DNA of 64,000 bases from NCBI RefSeq assembly GCF_002876705.1, contig NZ_MDAG01000022.1:1-64000 (forward strand). Reading direction: 5' to 3'. The notes under the pieces were generated by a model that saw nothing but the letters and a program-made list of their open reading frames with translations, had not been told where the DNA came from and did no database searches. A program made the translations under genes and the position numbers. This document shows positions 27,591 through 36,320 of this stretch, piece after piece. This stretch comes from Enterovibrio norvegicus_B. Lineage in GTDB: Bacteria; Pseudomonadota; Gammaproteobacteria; Enterobacterales; Vibrionaceae. Position 1 is the first letter of the stretch. The number at the start of each line of letters is the position of its first letter.

Positions 27591-28771
27591 ACGTGTCCAA
27601 AAATCAGGCTGATATTGTTACCGCCAAACGCAAAGGAGTTGCTCAAAATGGCCGGTTTTTCCAGTGTATCGCCGAGCTGTGCCAATCGAATCGGCGCAAC
27701 ATCCGTTGCATGCGCTTGTTGATGCTTTGATACGGGTAGCGGCAGTGAATGCTTCAATACATGCCAACAAATGCTGGCTTCAATGGCACTGGCTGCGCCT
27801 AACGTGTGTCCCGTCAGCGGCTTTGTCGAACTCACAGGTACGTGTTCACCAAAGGTGCGTAAAATGGCTTTAGATTCCATCGCATCGTTCAATGGCGTAG
27901 ACGTACCGTGCGCATTCACATAACCAATGTCATTCGCGGTGAGATGCGCATCCTCCAGCGCGTTTCTCATTGCTCGTTCAGCACCATCCCCTTCGGGGTG
28001 GGGCGCTGAAATATGGTGCGCATCAGAACTGTCTCCCGCGCCGAGTAATGCAATGTGAGGAAAGTCAGAAGGCTGCTCAAGCGAGAGAAGCATAAAGGCC
28101 GCTGCCTCACCAATATTGATTCCGTTTCGGTTCTCTCCGAATGGGTTGCAAAGCTCTGGAGAGATTGAATCCAACCCATGGAACCCATTCACTGTTAACG
28201 CACACAAGCTATCAGCACCGCCAACGATCACCGCATCGGCAAGCCCCGCTTTTAACAAACGTTTCGCGGTGAGAAAAACGCGGCCGCTGGATGAACACGC
28301 AGTCGATACCGTATAGCGTAATCCAGTGAGCCCAAAATAATCACTGACGAAGTCTGATAGGTTACCGAGTTCTTGCTGGTGGTAATGGTAAGTTTTTGGG
28401 AATTCACCCTGATCAATGTGATGTTTTAACGCGCGTTCGCCATCTGAAATCCCCGAGGTGCTTGAACCTAAAATCACCGCGATGCGATCAGGACTGAACC
28501 GTGTTTTGGCATTGTTCACGGCATCAGACAGTTGCAACAACGCAGAAAGTGCCAATTGGTTATTACGCGTTTGCTGATGCGAAGGTACGCCTTCTAATGA
28601 AGGGAGCTCTCCCATTGCACGGCCTACGGTTGCCAGGGTGTCATCGTTCAATCGAAAGCGGTCGCTAGACATACCTGGGCTAATGCCACTTTTTAAGCTG
28701 GAATGAATCTCATCAAGAGTGCTGCCAAGTGCGGAATGCGCACCGCAGGCATGTATGTAAACGGGAGTCAT
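27587..28771 (-). CDS. apeO: aryl polyene ketosynthase (KS-alpha)
   Basis: 394 residues, condensing-enzyme fold with Cys159 (STACSSSGRVF), His288 (NAHGTSTPLND) and His322 (LTGHTLGAAS). It is the catalytic partner of the chain-length factor encoded first in the operon (apeC), here separated from it by 13 genes. It shows only distant similarity to apeR, so the two are not a recent duplication. Confidence 0.92.
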   Translation of the reverse strand: MTPVYIHACGAHSALGSTLDEIHSSLKSGISPGMSSDRFRLNDDTLATVGRAMGELPSLEGVPSHQQTRNNQLALSALLQLSDAVNNAKTRFSPDRIAVILGSSTSGISDGERALKHHIDQGEFPKTYHYHQQELGNLSDFVSDYFGLTGLRYTVSTACSSSGRVFLTAKRLLKAGLADAVIVGGADSLCALTVNGFHGLDSISPELCNPFGENRNGINIGEAAAFMLLSLEQPSDFPHIALLGAGDSSDAHHISAPHPEGDGAERAMRNALEDAHLTANDIGYVNAHGTSTPLNDAMESKAILRTFGEHVPVSSTKPLTGHTLGAASAIEASICWHVLKHSLPLPVSKHQQAHATDVAPIRLAQLGDTLEKPAILSNSFAFGGNNISLIFGHV

Positions 28772-28796
28772 GAAGTTTACCGCCTTGGTGTTGAAA

Positions 28797-29399
28797 TTAG
28801 CGTCCGTTCGGGCTTAGGGTGTTAATCGTAATGCGATAATGTTGTTGTTTGTGTTCGTACTGGATGAAGGCTGGCACCGTCCCCAATCTGAAGGGGTCAT
28901 CATACTGTATTTCAACCACGGTTTCGCCGCTCGCATCGCGTAAGATGCGATGCTTATCTTGTTCGATCAGCGTCCAACCAATGGGCTTGAGATGCGGTGC
29001 CCACGCTTCAACAGGCCAGAGTGCAATCATCAAATTCATCAATATTTGTCGGCTGTCTGGTAGCACAATGCCGAGGCCGGCCAATGCATCTTCTTCAATA
29101 CCACCATCCTGATAAGTGGCGGTTATTAGGCGCGTTCCCCATGCGGAAAATCCGACCAACACAACACGCTCAGAAGATATTTCTAAATGCACCGGAAGCG
29201 TGTGAGCTTCACTTTCCCAGTCTGCGTTAATGAGTTGGCTAACACTTACACTGCTGCCAAATTCTGCGGGGGTAGGCAAGGTGACCGACGCCCCTTTTGC
29301 TAATTCAACGTGGTTGTTAGATGCAGGCGTGCCAAAAAAGGTGGAACAGCCCATAAGGCTCATGGACAAGGCGATGAGAAACGCAAATCGTTTGATCAT
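28797..29399 (-). CDS. apeN: DUF3261-type lipoprotein of APE locus
   Basis: 200 residues with a lipoprotein signal (LSMSLMGC, acylated Cys18). The rest is a beta-rich domain that I assign to DUF3261 from the pattern GIVLPDSRQILMNLMIALWP. Such a lipoprotein follows the MMPL exporter in APE loci and is thought to help place the finished aryl polyene lipid in the envelope. It overlaps apeM by four bases; this is an inferred role. Confidence 0.82.
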   Translation of the reverse strand: MIKRFAFLIALSMSLMGCSTFFGTPASNNHVELAKGASVTLPTPAEFGSSVSVSQLINADWESEAHTLPVHLEISSERVVLVGFSAWGTRLITATYQDGGIEEDALAGLGIVLPDSRQILMNLMIALWPVEAWAPHLKPIGWTLIEQDKHRILRDASGETVVEIQYDDPFRLGTVPAFIQYEHKQQHYRITINTLSPNGR

Positions 29400-31702
29400 T
29401 TAGCGATAACCTTATTGTTTGCGCGAATCGCGATGGGGGAAAGGAGCCAAGCGGCACTGATACCCACGAGCACCGTAATGCCAAAGCTGTGAATGGCTTC
29501 TGTGTTGCTAAGGGACAGCAGACCAAACGCGAGCAAGGTGGTGAGCGCCGCTAAGGTGTTTGCTACCCACGCGCGAAGGCTGTCTTTCTGCTCGGCAAAG
29601 AAGAGGGCGTAATCAATGCCGATGCCCATCACCAGAAACAATGCCAGCAAGTTGAACAAGTTCATTGGCACACTGCTCAATGCCCCTGCGGCCAAGCCAA
29701 CGCCTGCCGCCAACACGGGGGCGATAAGGATTCGGCACGCGTTTTTCACGCCAAAGCGAAGGCTAAGTACGATAAGAATGACGATGCACGACAACCCAAT
29801 GAGCACGCTGATGCGCTGGCGGTAATCGCCAAACAGACGCGACACTTCCTCGGCTTTGTTGAGCCAACTGACATGGGAGTGATGAGCAAGGGCGGCTTTC
29901 ACATTGGCAGGCGAAGACACATCTTGGAGCAACACGAGCGCTGCGGATTGATCGTCAATGTCACCGAGCCAAAGCGGTTGAAATTCACGGCCACTCGGTG
30001 ACTGTAAAAAATCACGGAGTGTGAATGGTGTAAAAGCCTGTTTGAGTGTCGGAACCTCAGCCAAGCCGAGCTGCGTCGCCAGTTTTTCTGCCTGTGAGGC
30101 ATAAAGCGCTTCGACGCGTTGATAGTTGTCTTTTTGTATCGACAAGGGCGGCACATAGTCGGCGAGGGTTTGGTAACCACTGATATCACCGAAGGCTTTA
30201 AGCGCATCAAGAGACGGCCTTAATGCATTGAGTGACGTGAGCACCGCCTGTTCGCTATTGCCGCGCACCAACAGCATAGGCTGACTGCTTCCCAGCCCTG
30301 CAATATCTTGAATTCGTTGTTCTTGTTGTTTGAGTGACGGTGGCAGTGACTGCAACTGCTGAATGTTGTCATCGTAATCGGCATACCCTAACCCGAGCGC
30401 GCCAATACCCAGTGCAATGCACACTACGCCCCGTTGCCATGAGGCGTTTTGCCAAGGCGCGAGACACCACGCCGCTGCGCGTTGCCATGGCAGCGTTCTT
30501 TTTTTTGCCGGCTTCGCGGCAAGTAAGGGATACCAGCACATCACGCTGAGGTATGCGCCAATGAGCCCTGCCGCTGAGAACACGGCAAGTTGCTGAAGGC
30601 CAGGGAAAGGCGCGGCAAACATACTCAGGTAGGCAATTAAGGTTGAGGCGAGGCCAAACGTGATAGGAACGGCGACCGCGCGCCAGCCAGCGTTGGCGTT
30701 CCATTTGTCGCCCATTGCCATTCTTTCGGTTAAGAAATGGAAAGAGTAATCGATGGAAACACCGATCAAACTGGCTCCAATGACCAGGCTGAATAAGTGA
30801 ATTTGTCCAAAGACGAGCAAGCTGACAGAAAAGGCAGTGATAACCCCAGAACCAATGGAAAGCAGCGCGAGGTTAACGGGCAAAAGGCTGCGATAAACAA
30901 ACAGCACCAAGAGCAAAATGCCTACCATGGACCCAATACCAATGGTGCTGATTTCAGACCGTGCACTCTCTGCGCCAAAGGCCGCGTAAAACACCGCCCC
31001 GGTATGCAGAACATCCACACCGTACTGCGTTTTCAGCTGCGCTTCTGCCTGATACAAATCTATGAGCTGTTCTTGTATTGGCACACTGTAGGCGCTGCCA
31101 GAAAGGTTTGCTCGTAGCAGCGTGTAAGTCTTGCCTTCGAACAGGGTCGTGAGCACATTGTCTTTTAAGGTAAAACGGCTATTTTGTGCACCGAGGTGTA
31201 ATAAAACATCGCGGAACAATAAGAAAGGATCGTGTGCGAGCTCTGCCCCCGTGACGCCTGAGAAGGGGTTGTAGATAGATTGAATGACATACGCTGTTTG
31301 TGCGGCAGGGCTGTCTGTGAGCCTTTGATGTTGTTCTGTCGTCAGCAGTTGCGCTTTCACCGGCGCAAAGACAGTGCCCCACGAGTTTTGCTCATCGTCA
31401 GAAATCTCTGCTGTGACGCTATCAAACAACGGAAGGTGTGTTAGCTGGGAGGCAAGTGCTTTTGTGGCTTCAATGGCAACACTTGGCGACGCGTGACCGA
31501 CAAGAATAACAACCTGATCTTCAATGTTCTCGGCCGCTTGTTGGAACGCCTTTTGTGCCAATGGGTCTTGTTGGTTTTTAGGCAGAAGATTGAGGACATC
31601 AGTGTCCAACATTGGCAAATCACTAGGCTGGCGCCAAAGTGAGGTTGCGAAGAGCAAAACAAGAACAAGCAACCAGCCTGTTGCTTTAGTCAGCAAATTC
31701 AC
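29396..31702 (-). CDS. apeM: MMPL/RND-type exporter of aryl polyene lipid
   Basis: 768 residues in the layout of MMPL transporters: TM1 about 7-22, a large periplasmic loop, a block of five TM helices about 250-400, a second periplasmic loop and a terminal TM block. It has YSFHFLTERMAMGDKWNA after TM4 and GIDYALFFAEQKDS in the repeat, both typical of the family. It likely moves the polyene lipid across or out of the inner membrane. It overlaps apeL by 17 bases. Confidence 0.9.
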   Translation of the reverse strand: MNLLTKATGWLLVLVLLFATSLWRQPSDLPMLDTDVLNLLPKNQQDPLAQKAFQQAAENIEDQVVILVGHASPSVAIEATKALASQLTHLPLFDSVTAEISDDEQNSWGTVFAPVKAQLLTTEQHQRLTDSPAAQTAYVIQSIYNPFSGVTGAELAHDPFLLFRDVLLHLGAQNSRFTLKDNVLTTLFEGKTYTLLRANLSGSAYSVPIQEQLIDLYQAEAQLKTQYGVDVLHTGAVFYAAFGAESARSEISTIGIGSMVGILLLVLFVYRSLLPVNLALLSIGSGVITAFSVSLLVFGQIHLFSLVIGASLIGVSIDYSFHFLTERMAMGDKWNANAGWRAVAVPITFGLASTLIAYLSMFAAPFPGLQQLAVFSAAGLIGAYLSVMCWYPLLAAKPAKKRTLPWQRAAAWCLAPWQNASWQRGVVCIALGIGALGLGYADYDDNIQQLQSLPPSLKQQEQRIQDIAGLGSSQPMLLVRGNSEQAVLTSLNALRPSLDALKAFGDISGYQTLADYVPPLSIQKDNYQRVEALYASQAEKLATQLGLAEVPTLKQAFTPFTLRDFLQSPSGREFQPLWLGDIDDQSAALVLLQDVSSPANVKAALAHHSHVSWLNKAEEVSRLFGDYRQRISVLIGLSCIVILIVLSLRFGVKNACRILIAPVLAAGVGLAAGALSSVPMNLFNLLALFLVMGIGIDYALFFAEQKDSLRAWVANTLAALTTLLAFGLLSLSNTEAIHSFGITVLVGISAAWLLSPIAIRANNKVIAK

Positions 31703-32303
31703 CTAGTTCTTCTTCTGTCAGGTTCGTGGGTGTGAAGGTCACATTGGTAAAGCGAATCTCTGAATGATCACCTCTGACTTCGTGCAAGGTCAACATATCG
31801 ATGTGCTCTGCGCCTTGAAGCGTGATTTCTTTAAATACCTGAGACAACGGCGGTTGCTTTGGGGTTAACACCAAATTCCACTTCTCTGTGGTTCCCGTTA
31901 GCTGCAAATCAAACTGCGCTGCTAGAGCGTCGGTATCACCTTGGAACAGAGACAAAAATAAACGACTGAAGTAGAACACCATCGGATTGTCATCCGCATT
32001 GACGATGTTGTCTGCTTGCCCAGGGATGCGCTGTGTCAGGGTTTTCCCTGTTAATACCAAGGACAGCGGAAAGGGTGTTGCTTGTTGCCACAATAGGCCG
32101 TCGGTCTGGCTCAATAGGAATGCACCTTGTGACACCAATGGCATGTCCAACATGGCGAGATGACGCGTTTGGGTAAAATCACCACGTGTGATGTCATGTG
32201 CTGAAAGGCGTGTCTGTAAATCAGACAAGGTTAATGCGTGCGCAGGAAAGACACACACAAACAGCAATAGCGCGGAGAACAAACGGCGGCATTTATTGAG
32301 CAC
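31686..32303 (-). CDS. apeL: LolA-like periplasmic carrier of APE locus
   Basis: 205 residues with a signal peptide cleaved after FPAHA (about residue 23) and the LolA/LppM-type open beta-barrel pattern (GDFTQTRHLAML, then SQGAFLLSQTDGLLWQ). It likely carries the lipid-linked product between membranes. It shows the usual pairing LolA-like then MMPL seen in APE loci. It overlaps apeK by 11 bases. Confidence 0.88.
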   Translation of the reverse strand: MLNKCRRLFSALLLFVCVFPAHALTLSDLQTRLSAHDITRGDFTQTRHLAMLDMPLVSQGAFLLSQTDGLLWQQATPFPLSLVLTGKTLTQRIPGQADNIVNADDNPMVFYFSRLFLSLFQGDTDALAAQFDLQLTGTTEKWNLVLTPKQPPLSQVFKEITLQGAEHIDMLTLHEVRGDHSEIRFTNVTFTPTNLTEEELGEFAD

Positions 32304-32721
32304 TCAGGTACGCCTCGAGTTTTTGGGTAAAGACGGTCGGAGAGACAAAACACATCTCTTCTGTGTCGATGCTGACGGCCACTTGAATGGTGTGGCCTTT
32401 GGTTAAGCGTTTGCGGGTGGCTGCATCGTAAATCACGTAATCAGTGCGAAGACGGTTTTCCCATTCAGTGAGCTTTGCGGTAACGATGATGGATTGGTCA
32501 AACTTGATGGGTTTAACGTAGCGCACTGCCGCATCAATGATTGGCCACATGTAGCCTGACTCTTTCATCGCCATGTAGCCATAATCGAGTTGTTCCATCA
32601 TGGCGCGACGGGCTTCTTCGAAAAAGCGGAAATAGTTTCCGTGGTAGATCACACCCATAGGATCGGCGTCCTGAAACGCCGTCCTTAGAGTAACCTCAGC
32701 CTGTAAAGTGGCTTCTGGCAT
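32293..32721 (-). CDS. apeK: acyl-CoA/ACP thioesterase (4HBT, YbgC-like)
   Basis: 142 residues of hotdog fold with the 4-hydroxybenzoyl-CoA thioesterase motif DADPMGVIYHGNYFRFFEEAR (Asp and His-Gly-Asn); 17 of these residues are the family core. I choose the ATG at 32721, one base after the stop of the upstream ammonia-lyase gene (TAG-T-ATG). An in-frame start 90 bases earlier lies inside that gene and adds a non-conserved stretch. Its role may be release of aryl starter or stalled chains. Confidence 0.86.
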   Translation of the reverse strand: MPEATLQAEVTLRTAFQDADPMGVIYHGNYFRFFEEARRAMMEQLDYGYMAMKESGYMWPIIDAAVRYVKPIKFDQSIIVTAKLTEWENRLRTDYVIYDAATRKRLTKGHTIQVAVSIDTEEMCFVSPTVFTQKLEAYLSAQ

Positions 32722-32722
32722 A

Positions 32723-34267
32723 CTAGTAAAGCTCCCAACCTTGATGCTGGATACGATCGATAAAGCGACGTAAATCCTGCTCCAACGGGCGGTCTTCAAC
32801 CACGAAATCAAAATCGCTCTGCACGTCTTTCATCATCTGACGAAGTGCTGGGCTTAAGTGATTCATGTTGAGTTCGCCTTTGCGAATGCGAATTTCAAGC
32901 GCCTGTGTCGCTGCAAGCAAACTTGCGGCGGTGACTTGCTCTGTCAATTCCAGCACACGAAGACAATCGCGCGAGGCGATGGTGCCCATGCTGACTTTAT
33001 CTTGGTTATGACATTCAGTGGAACGCGAAAAGACACTGGCTGGCATTGTGTTTTTCAGCGCTTCCGCTGTCCATGCTGAAATGCCGATTTGTACCGCTTT
33101 AAAACCATGGTTAATTGGCTTTCTCTCGCCTTCAGCGCCCGTGAGGTTAAACGGCAGTCCGTTGTTGAACTTGTAGTCCATCAATTGTGCCATTTGACGA
33201 TCAAGCAGATCGGCGATGTTTGCTACCGCGGTTTTCAGTGTGTCCATTGCCATGGCAATGTGGCCACCGTAGAAGTGTCCGCCGTGTAGTACGCGCTCGT
33301 TATCACCATCAATGATGGGATTGTCGTTCGCGCTGTTTAGCTCGTTTTCGATCATTTGGCGCAGCCACGGCAGGGTATCTTGAAGCACACCGATGACATG
33401 GGGTGCGCAGCGCAGCGAATAACGGTCTTGCAGACGATCGCTGTTTCGTGGCGGACGATCGGCTTGCAGATCATCGCGCAACCAAGCCGCAATTTGCTGC
33501 TGACCTGGATGCGGTTTTACGGCAAAAAGGGCTTCATCAAAGTGGAAATCGTTGCCTTGCATTGCAAGAGAAACCATGGCGGTAATGCGCGTTGAAAGCT
33601 GGGTCAGGTACTCCGCACGTTTGAACGCAAGACACGCGAGTGCCGTCATGACTGACGTCCCGTTCATCATCGCCAAGCCTTCTTTGGGCTTGAGTTTGAT
33701 GGGCTTAATGCCAAGCTCAGCAAACACTTCCGCCGTTGGGCGAATCTCACCTTTGTAAATCACTTCACGCTCACCGATAAGGGTCGCGGCAACATAAGAG
33801 AGCGGCGTTAGGTCGCCACTTGCGCCTACGGAACCTTCTTGAGGAATGCGCGGTGAGATGTCGTGATTGATCAAAGCAGTAAGTTGATTAAGCAGCTCCA
33901 TGCTTACGCCAGATACGCCTTGGGTTAAGGAGTTCAGGCGCGTTGCCAATACAGCGCGGCTTTGGGCGTGGTCTAGGTTTTGTCCCAATCCACAACCGTG
34001 AAAACGCGTGAGGTGAAGGGGGAGTTCATCAACAAGAGAAGGCGGAATCGCCACGGTACAAGAATCCCCGTACCCGGTGGTGACGCCATAAATCACGCCT
34101 TCTTCTTTCAACAAACGCTCCAAGAACTTGGTGCCGCGGTCAATGCGCGCGCTGAATTCAGGATCGCTGTTTAATGCAGCGTGTTGTCCATTCGCGATGG
34201 CGACAACAGACTCGATGGTGAGCTGATCATCCCCAAACACAATAGGGTTGTCAGAAATCTTATTCAT
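32723..34267 (-). CDS. aromatic amino acid ammonia-lyase (HAL/TAL/PAL family)
   Basis: 514 residues. It has the internal MIO cofactor triad Ala149-Ser150-Gly151 in VGASGDLTPLSYVA, catalytic Tyr60 in VIYGVTTGYGDS and the C-terminal FSRSTECHNQDKVSMG region, so it is active-looking. At the pair that governs substrate choice (His-Leu in bacterial tyrosine lyase, Phe-Leu in phenylalanine lyase, Ser-His in histidine lyase, by my alignment) it has Phe89-His90. That matches none of them. In this setting it most likely makes a cinnamate or coumarate from which the aryl starter is derived. It is annotated as histidine ammonia-lyase in many genomes, which I think is unlikely here. Confidence 0.9.
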   Translation of the reverse strand: MNKISDNPIVFGDDQLTIESVVAIANGQHAALNSDPEFSARIDRGTKFLERLLKEEGVIYGVTTGYGDSCTVAIPPSLVDELPLHLTRFHGCGLGQNLDHAQSRAVLATRLNSLTQGVSGVSMELLNQLTALINHDISPRIPQEGSVGASGDLTPLSYVAATLIGEREVIYKGEIRPTAEVFAELGIKPIKLKPKEGLAMMNGTSVMTALACLAFKRAEYLTQLSTRITAMVSLAMQGNDFHFDEALFAVKPHPGQQQIAAWLRDDLQADRPPRNSDRLQDRYSLRCAPHVIGVLQDTLPWLRQMIENELNSANDNPIIDGDNERVLHGGHFYGGHIAMAMDTLKTAVANIADLLDRQMAQLMDYKFNNGLPFNLTGAEGERKPINHGFKAVQIGISAWTAEALKNTMPASVFSRSTECHNQDKVSMGTIASRDCLRVLELTEQVTAASLLAATQALEIRIRKGELNMNHLSPALRQMMKDVQSDFDFVVEDRPLEQDLRRFIDRIQHQGWELY

Positions 34268-35945
34268 TATTTTTACCCGCTAACTGCCAGAAATTGAAAA
34301 AGTTGTACCATTGGAGTGGTGCTAAAAGGGTGTAGTGTTCCAAACGCGAAGCGTATTGTTGTACTACGTCTTGAAGTGCTTCTTCTCGCCTTCCGCGAGG
34401 CAGTACAATCGGGTCATGAAAAGGTTCGAAGTAGACGTTGAAGTGCGGACCGCTTTCGCTTTGGGCTCTGAGGCCAAATAGAAGAAAGACGGGGGCTTTC
34501 AATACCGACGCGAGCACAAAAGGACCTTGTGGGAATGGCGCAGGTTGACCAAGAAAATCGGCCATCACAACGCGCCCTTCGCGGGTCACTGATGTCCGGT
34601 CTCCAACGATGACAATCCATTCCCCTTGATCGATTTTCTGTTGCAACATGATCGCGGTGTCAGGGCCAAGGTTGGTCACTTGAATCAGGTTCACGGCGGA
34701 GTCTGGGTTAACAGCTTCCATTACCGAGTTAAATTGAACTGCATGTTCAGTAAACACCAAGGCGTTTATTTTCACACCTGTGTGTCGACGGCTCAACGCT
34801 CTACACAGTTCAATATTTCCCAGATGCGAGCCTAATAACACTGCACCTTTGCTTTGTGACACAGAGTCATGAAAATGTTCCGCGCCACTTATAGTTAAAT
34901 TGCTCTCGTCGAAGTCACCTTGCCATGCCGCGAGTTTGTCGAGCATGGTTTCTCCGAAAGATAACAAGTGCTTATACGATGTCATCTTTTCAGGGAACGT
35001 GATGTTTTGCTCCACACCGTAGGCATTCAATCGCGCTAAATATTGCTCAGATGCGCGCTTTGCGGATTTGCCCGTTAGCCAGTAGTACGCCATGACGACG
35101 CGCAGAAGCAGGCTGAAAAACCCACGCCCTAATAAGCGGTAAGATCCGAGCAGGATTTTAATGCCGAGGATGGTGCCACGTTCTTTTTGCGTTGACCAAT
35201 GCTTGGCTTTTCGACGCTTTCTGCTGAGCAAATGCGGAATTTTAGGAAACATCGAGAAGAACAATTTGCTGTGCATTTTGCTGATGCGCACGTTGTCTTT
35301 CAACGCATCGAAATGCGAGATGCCATCTTCTGGGTAGATCACCCGCGTATCAACAAACAAGATGTCAGTGTCGCCCCAGTAGAGGCGCACCATGATCTCA
35401 ATGTCAAAATCCATGCGAGTGCCAATGGCTGCACCGTCGATGACTGCCAGCGTTTGCGTCAACGGATAGGCGCGAAAACCGCACATGGTGTCTTTGACGG
35501 AGGTCGAGAGGGTTTCTAACATCACCCAGAAGTGCGTGATGTAGCGACCATAGCGACGAGACGCGGGAATGGACGCATCATAAATCGGTTTGCCTGAGAC
35601 CAAAGCATTCGGGTTGTTTTCCGAGGTGTGGATAAGCTCGGGTAATGCCTGCGTATCATGCTGCCCGTCGGCATCAACTTGAATTGCATGGGAGTAGCCC
35701 AGTCTCTGCGCTTCTTTCAGCCCAGCCATCACGGCGCCACCTTTGCCTTGATTTTCTTTCAAGGTCAGTAGGGTGACGTTAGGTAAAAGGGCGCTATAGG
35801 CCAGGGCGGCTTTGGTGTCAGCATTGCTACCGTCATCCACCAGCAACACGTCAAAACCAAAGGGCATCAACTGCTGAACAACACCATGCACCGTATTGCC
35901 ATGGTTGTAGCAGGGGATCAGAAAACAGGGTCGATAACTACTCAT
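34260..35945 (-). CDS. apeJ: glycosyltransferase family 2 / LpxL-like acyltransferase fusion
   Basis: 561 residues in two parts. Residues 1-240 are a GT2 domain: LIPCYNHGNTV, LVDDGSNAD and the metal-binding QVDADGQHD. Residues about 345-545 are an acyltransferase of the LpxL/HtrB kind with the HX4E motif in GSHLGNIELCR and a later GDRTSVTREG. The fused enzyme probably builds the sugar-lipid anchor to which the aryl polyene is attached. It overlaps the ammonia-lyase gene by eight bases. Confidence 0.9.
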   Translation of the reverse strand: MSSYRPCFLIPCYNHGNTVHGVVQQLMPFGFDVLLVDDGSNADTKAALAYSALLPNVTLLTLKENQGKGGAVMAGLKEAQRLGYSHAIQVDADGQHDTQALPELIHTSENNPNALVSGKPIYDASIPASRRYGRYITHFWVMLETLSTSVKDTMCGFRAYPLTQTLAVIDGAAIGTRMDFDIEIMVRLYWGDTDILFVDTRVIYPEDGISHFDALKDNVRISKMHSKLFFSMFPKIPHLLSRKRRKAKHWSTQKERGTILGIKILLGSYRLLGRGFFSLLLRVVMAYYWLTGKSAKRASEQYLARLNAYGVEQNITFPEKMTSYKHLLSFGETMLDKLAAWQGDFDESNLTISGAEHFHDSVSQSKGAVLLGSHLGNIELCRALSRRHTGVKINALVFTEHAVQFNSVMEAVNPDSAVNLIQVTNLGPDTAIMLQQKIDQGEWIVIVGDRTSVTREGRVVMADFLGQPAPFPQGPFVLASVLKAPVFLLFGLRAQSESGPHFNVYFEPFHDPIVLPRGRREEALQDVVQQYASRLEHYTLLAPLQWYNFFNFWQLAGKNNE

Positions 35946-35959
35946 ACGACGTTAATCAC

Positions 35960-36310
35960 TCATTGTGCCTGACGAAGGGTCACTCGGCCTGATGAGTGCG
36001 CAGTGGTGCCTGATTGATAGCTGAAATGCAGCTTTTCTTTATCGGGATGCCACGTGAGTGTTAGATCAACGGTTGCATCGGGCAAAATAGGCTCTTGGAA
36101 TTTGATCACATCCATTCCGCCGAAGGTGCCATTAACGCCTAAGGTATAGCGCGCATAGCGCATCGCCAGATCAATTTGAGTCACGCCAGGGAGAAGTGCG
36201 AACACAGGAAAGTGGCCTTTAAAGTCTTCAAGGCTTGCGTCCACTTTCAAGGTTAATGTGGCGGTGTTCTCACCCAATGTTGTATTGAGTAAAGTGGGTT
36301 TTCTTTGCAT
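35960..36310 (-). CDS. apeI: aryl polyene dehydratase subunit (FabA/FabZ-like)
   Basis: 116 residues, a single hotdog domain with His33 in KGHFPVFALLPG and Asp47 in VTQIDLAM, where FabZ has Glu and FabA has Asp. This is the catalytic half of the predicted ApeI:ApeP dehydratase. It is short for a FabZ (about 150) but complete across the core. Confidence 0.87.
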   Translation of the reverse strand: MQRKPTLLNTTLGENTATLTLKVDASLEDFKGHFPVFALLPGVTQIDLAMRYARYTLGVNGTFGGMDVIKFQEPILPDATVDLTLTWHPDKEKLHFSYQSGTTAHSSGRVTLRQAQ

Positions 36311-36320
36311 GGTTTACCTG

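Noticed and set aside
32723..34267. Calling the ammonia-lyase hutH (histidine utilisation)
   Set aside because: No hutU, hutI or hutG is nearby, it sits inside the APE operon, and the selectivity pair is not the Ser-His of histidine lyases.
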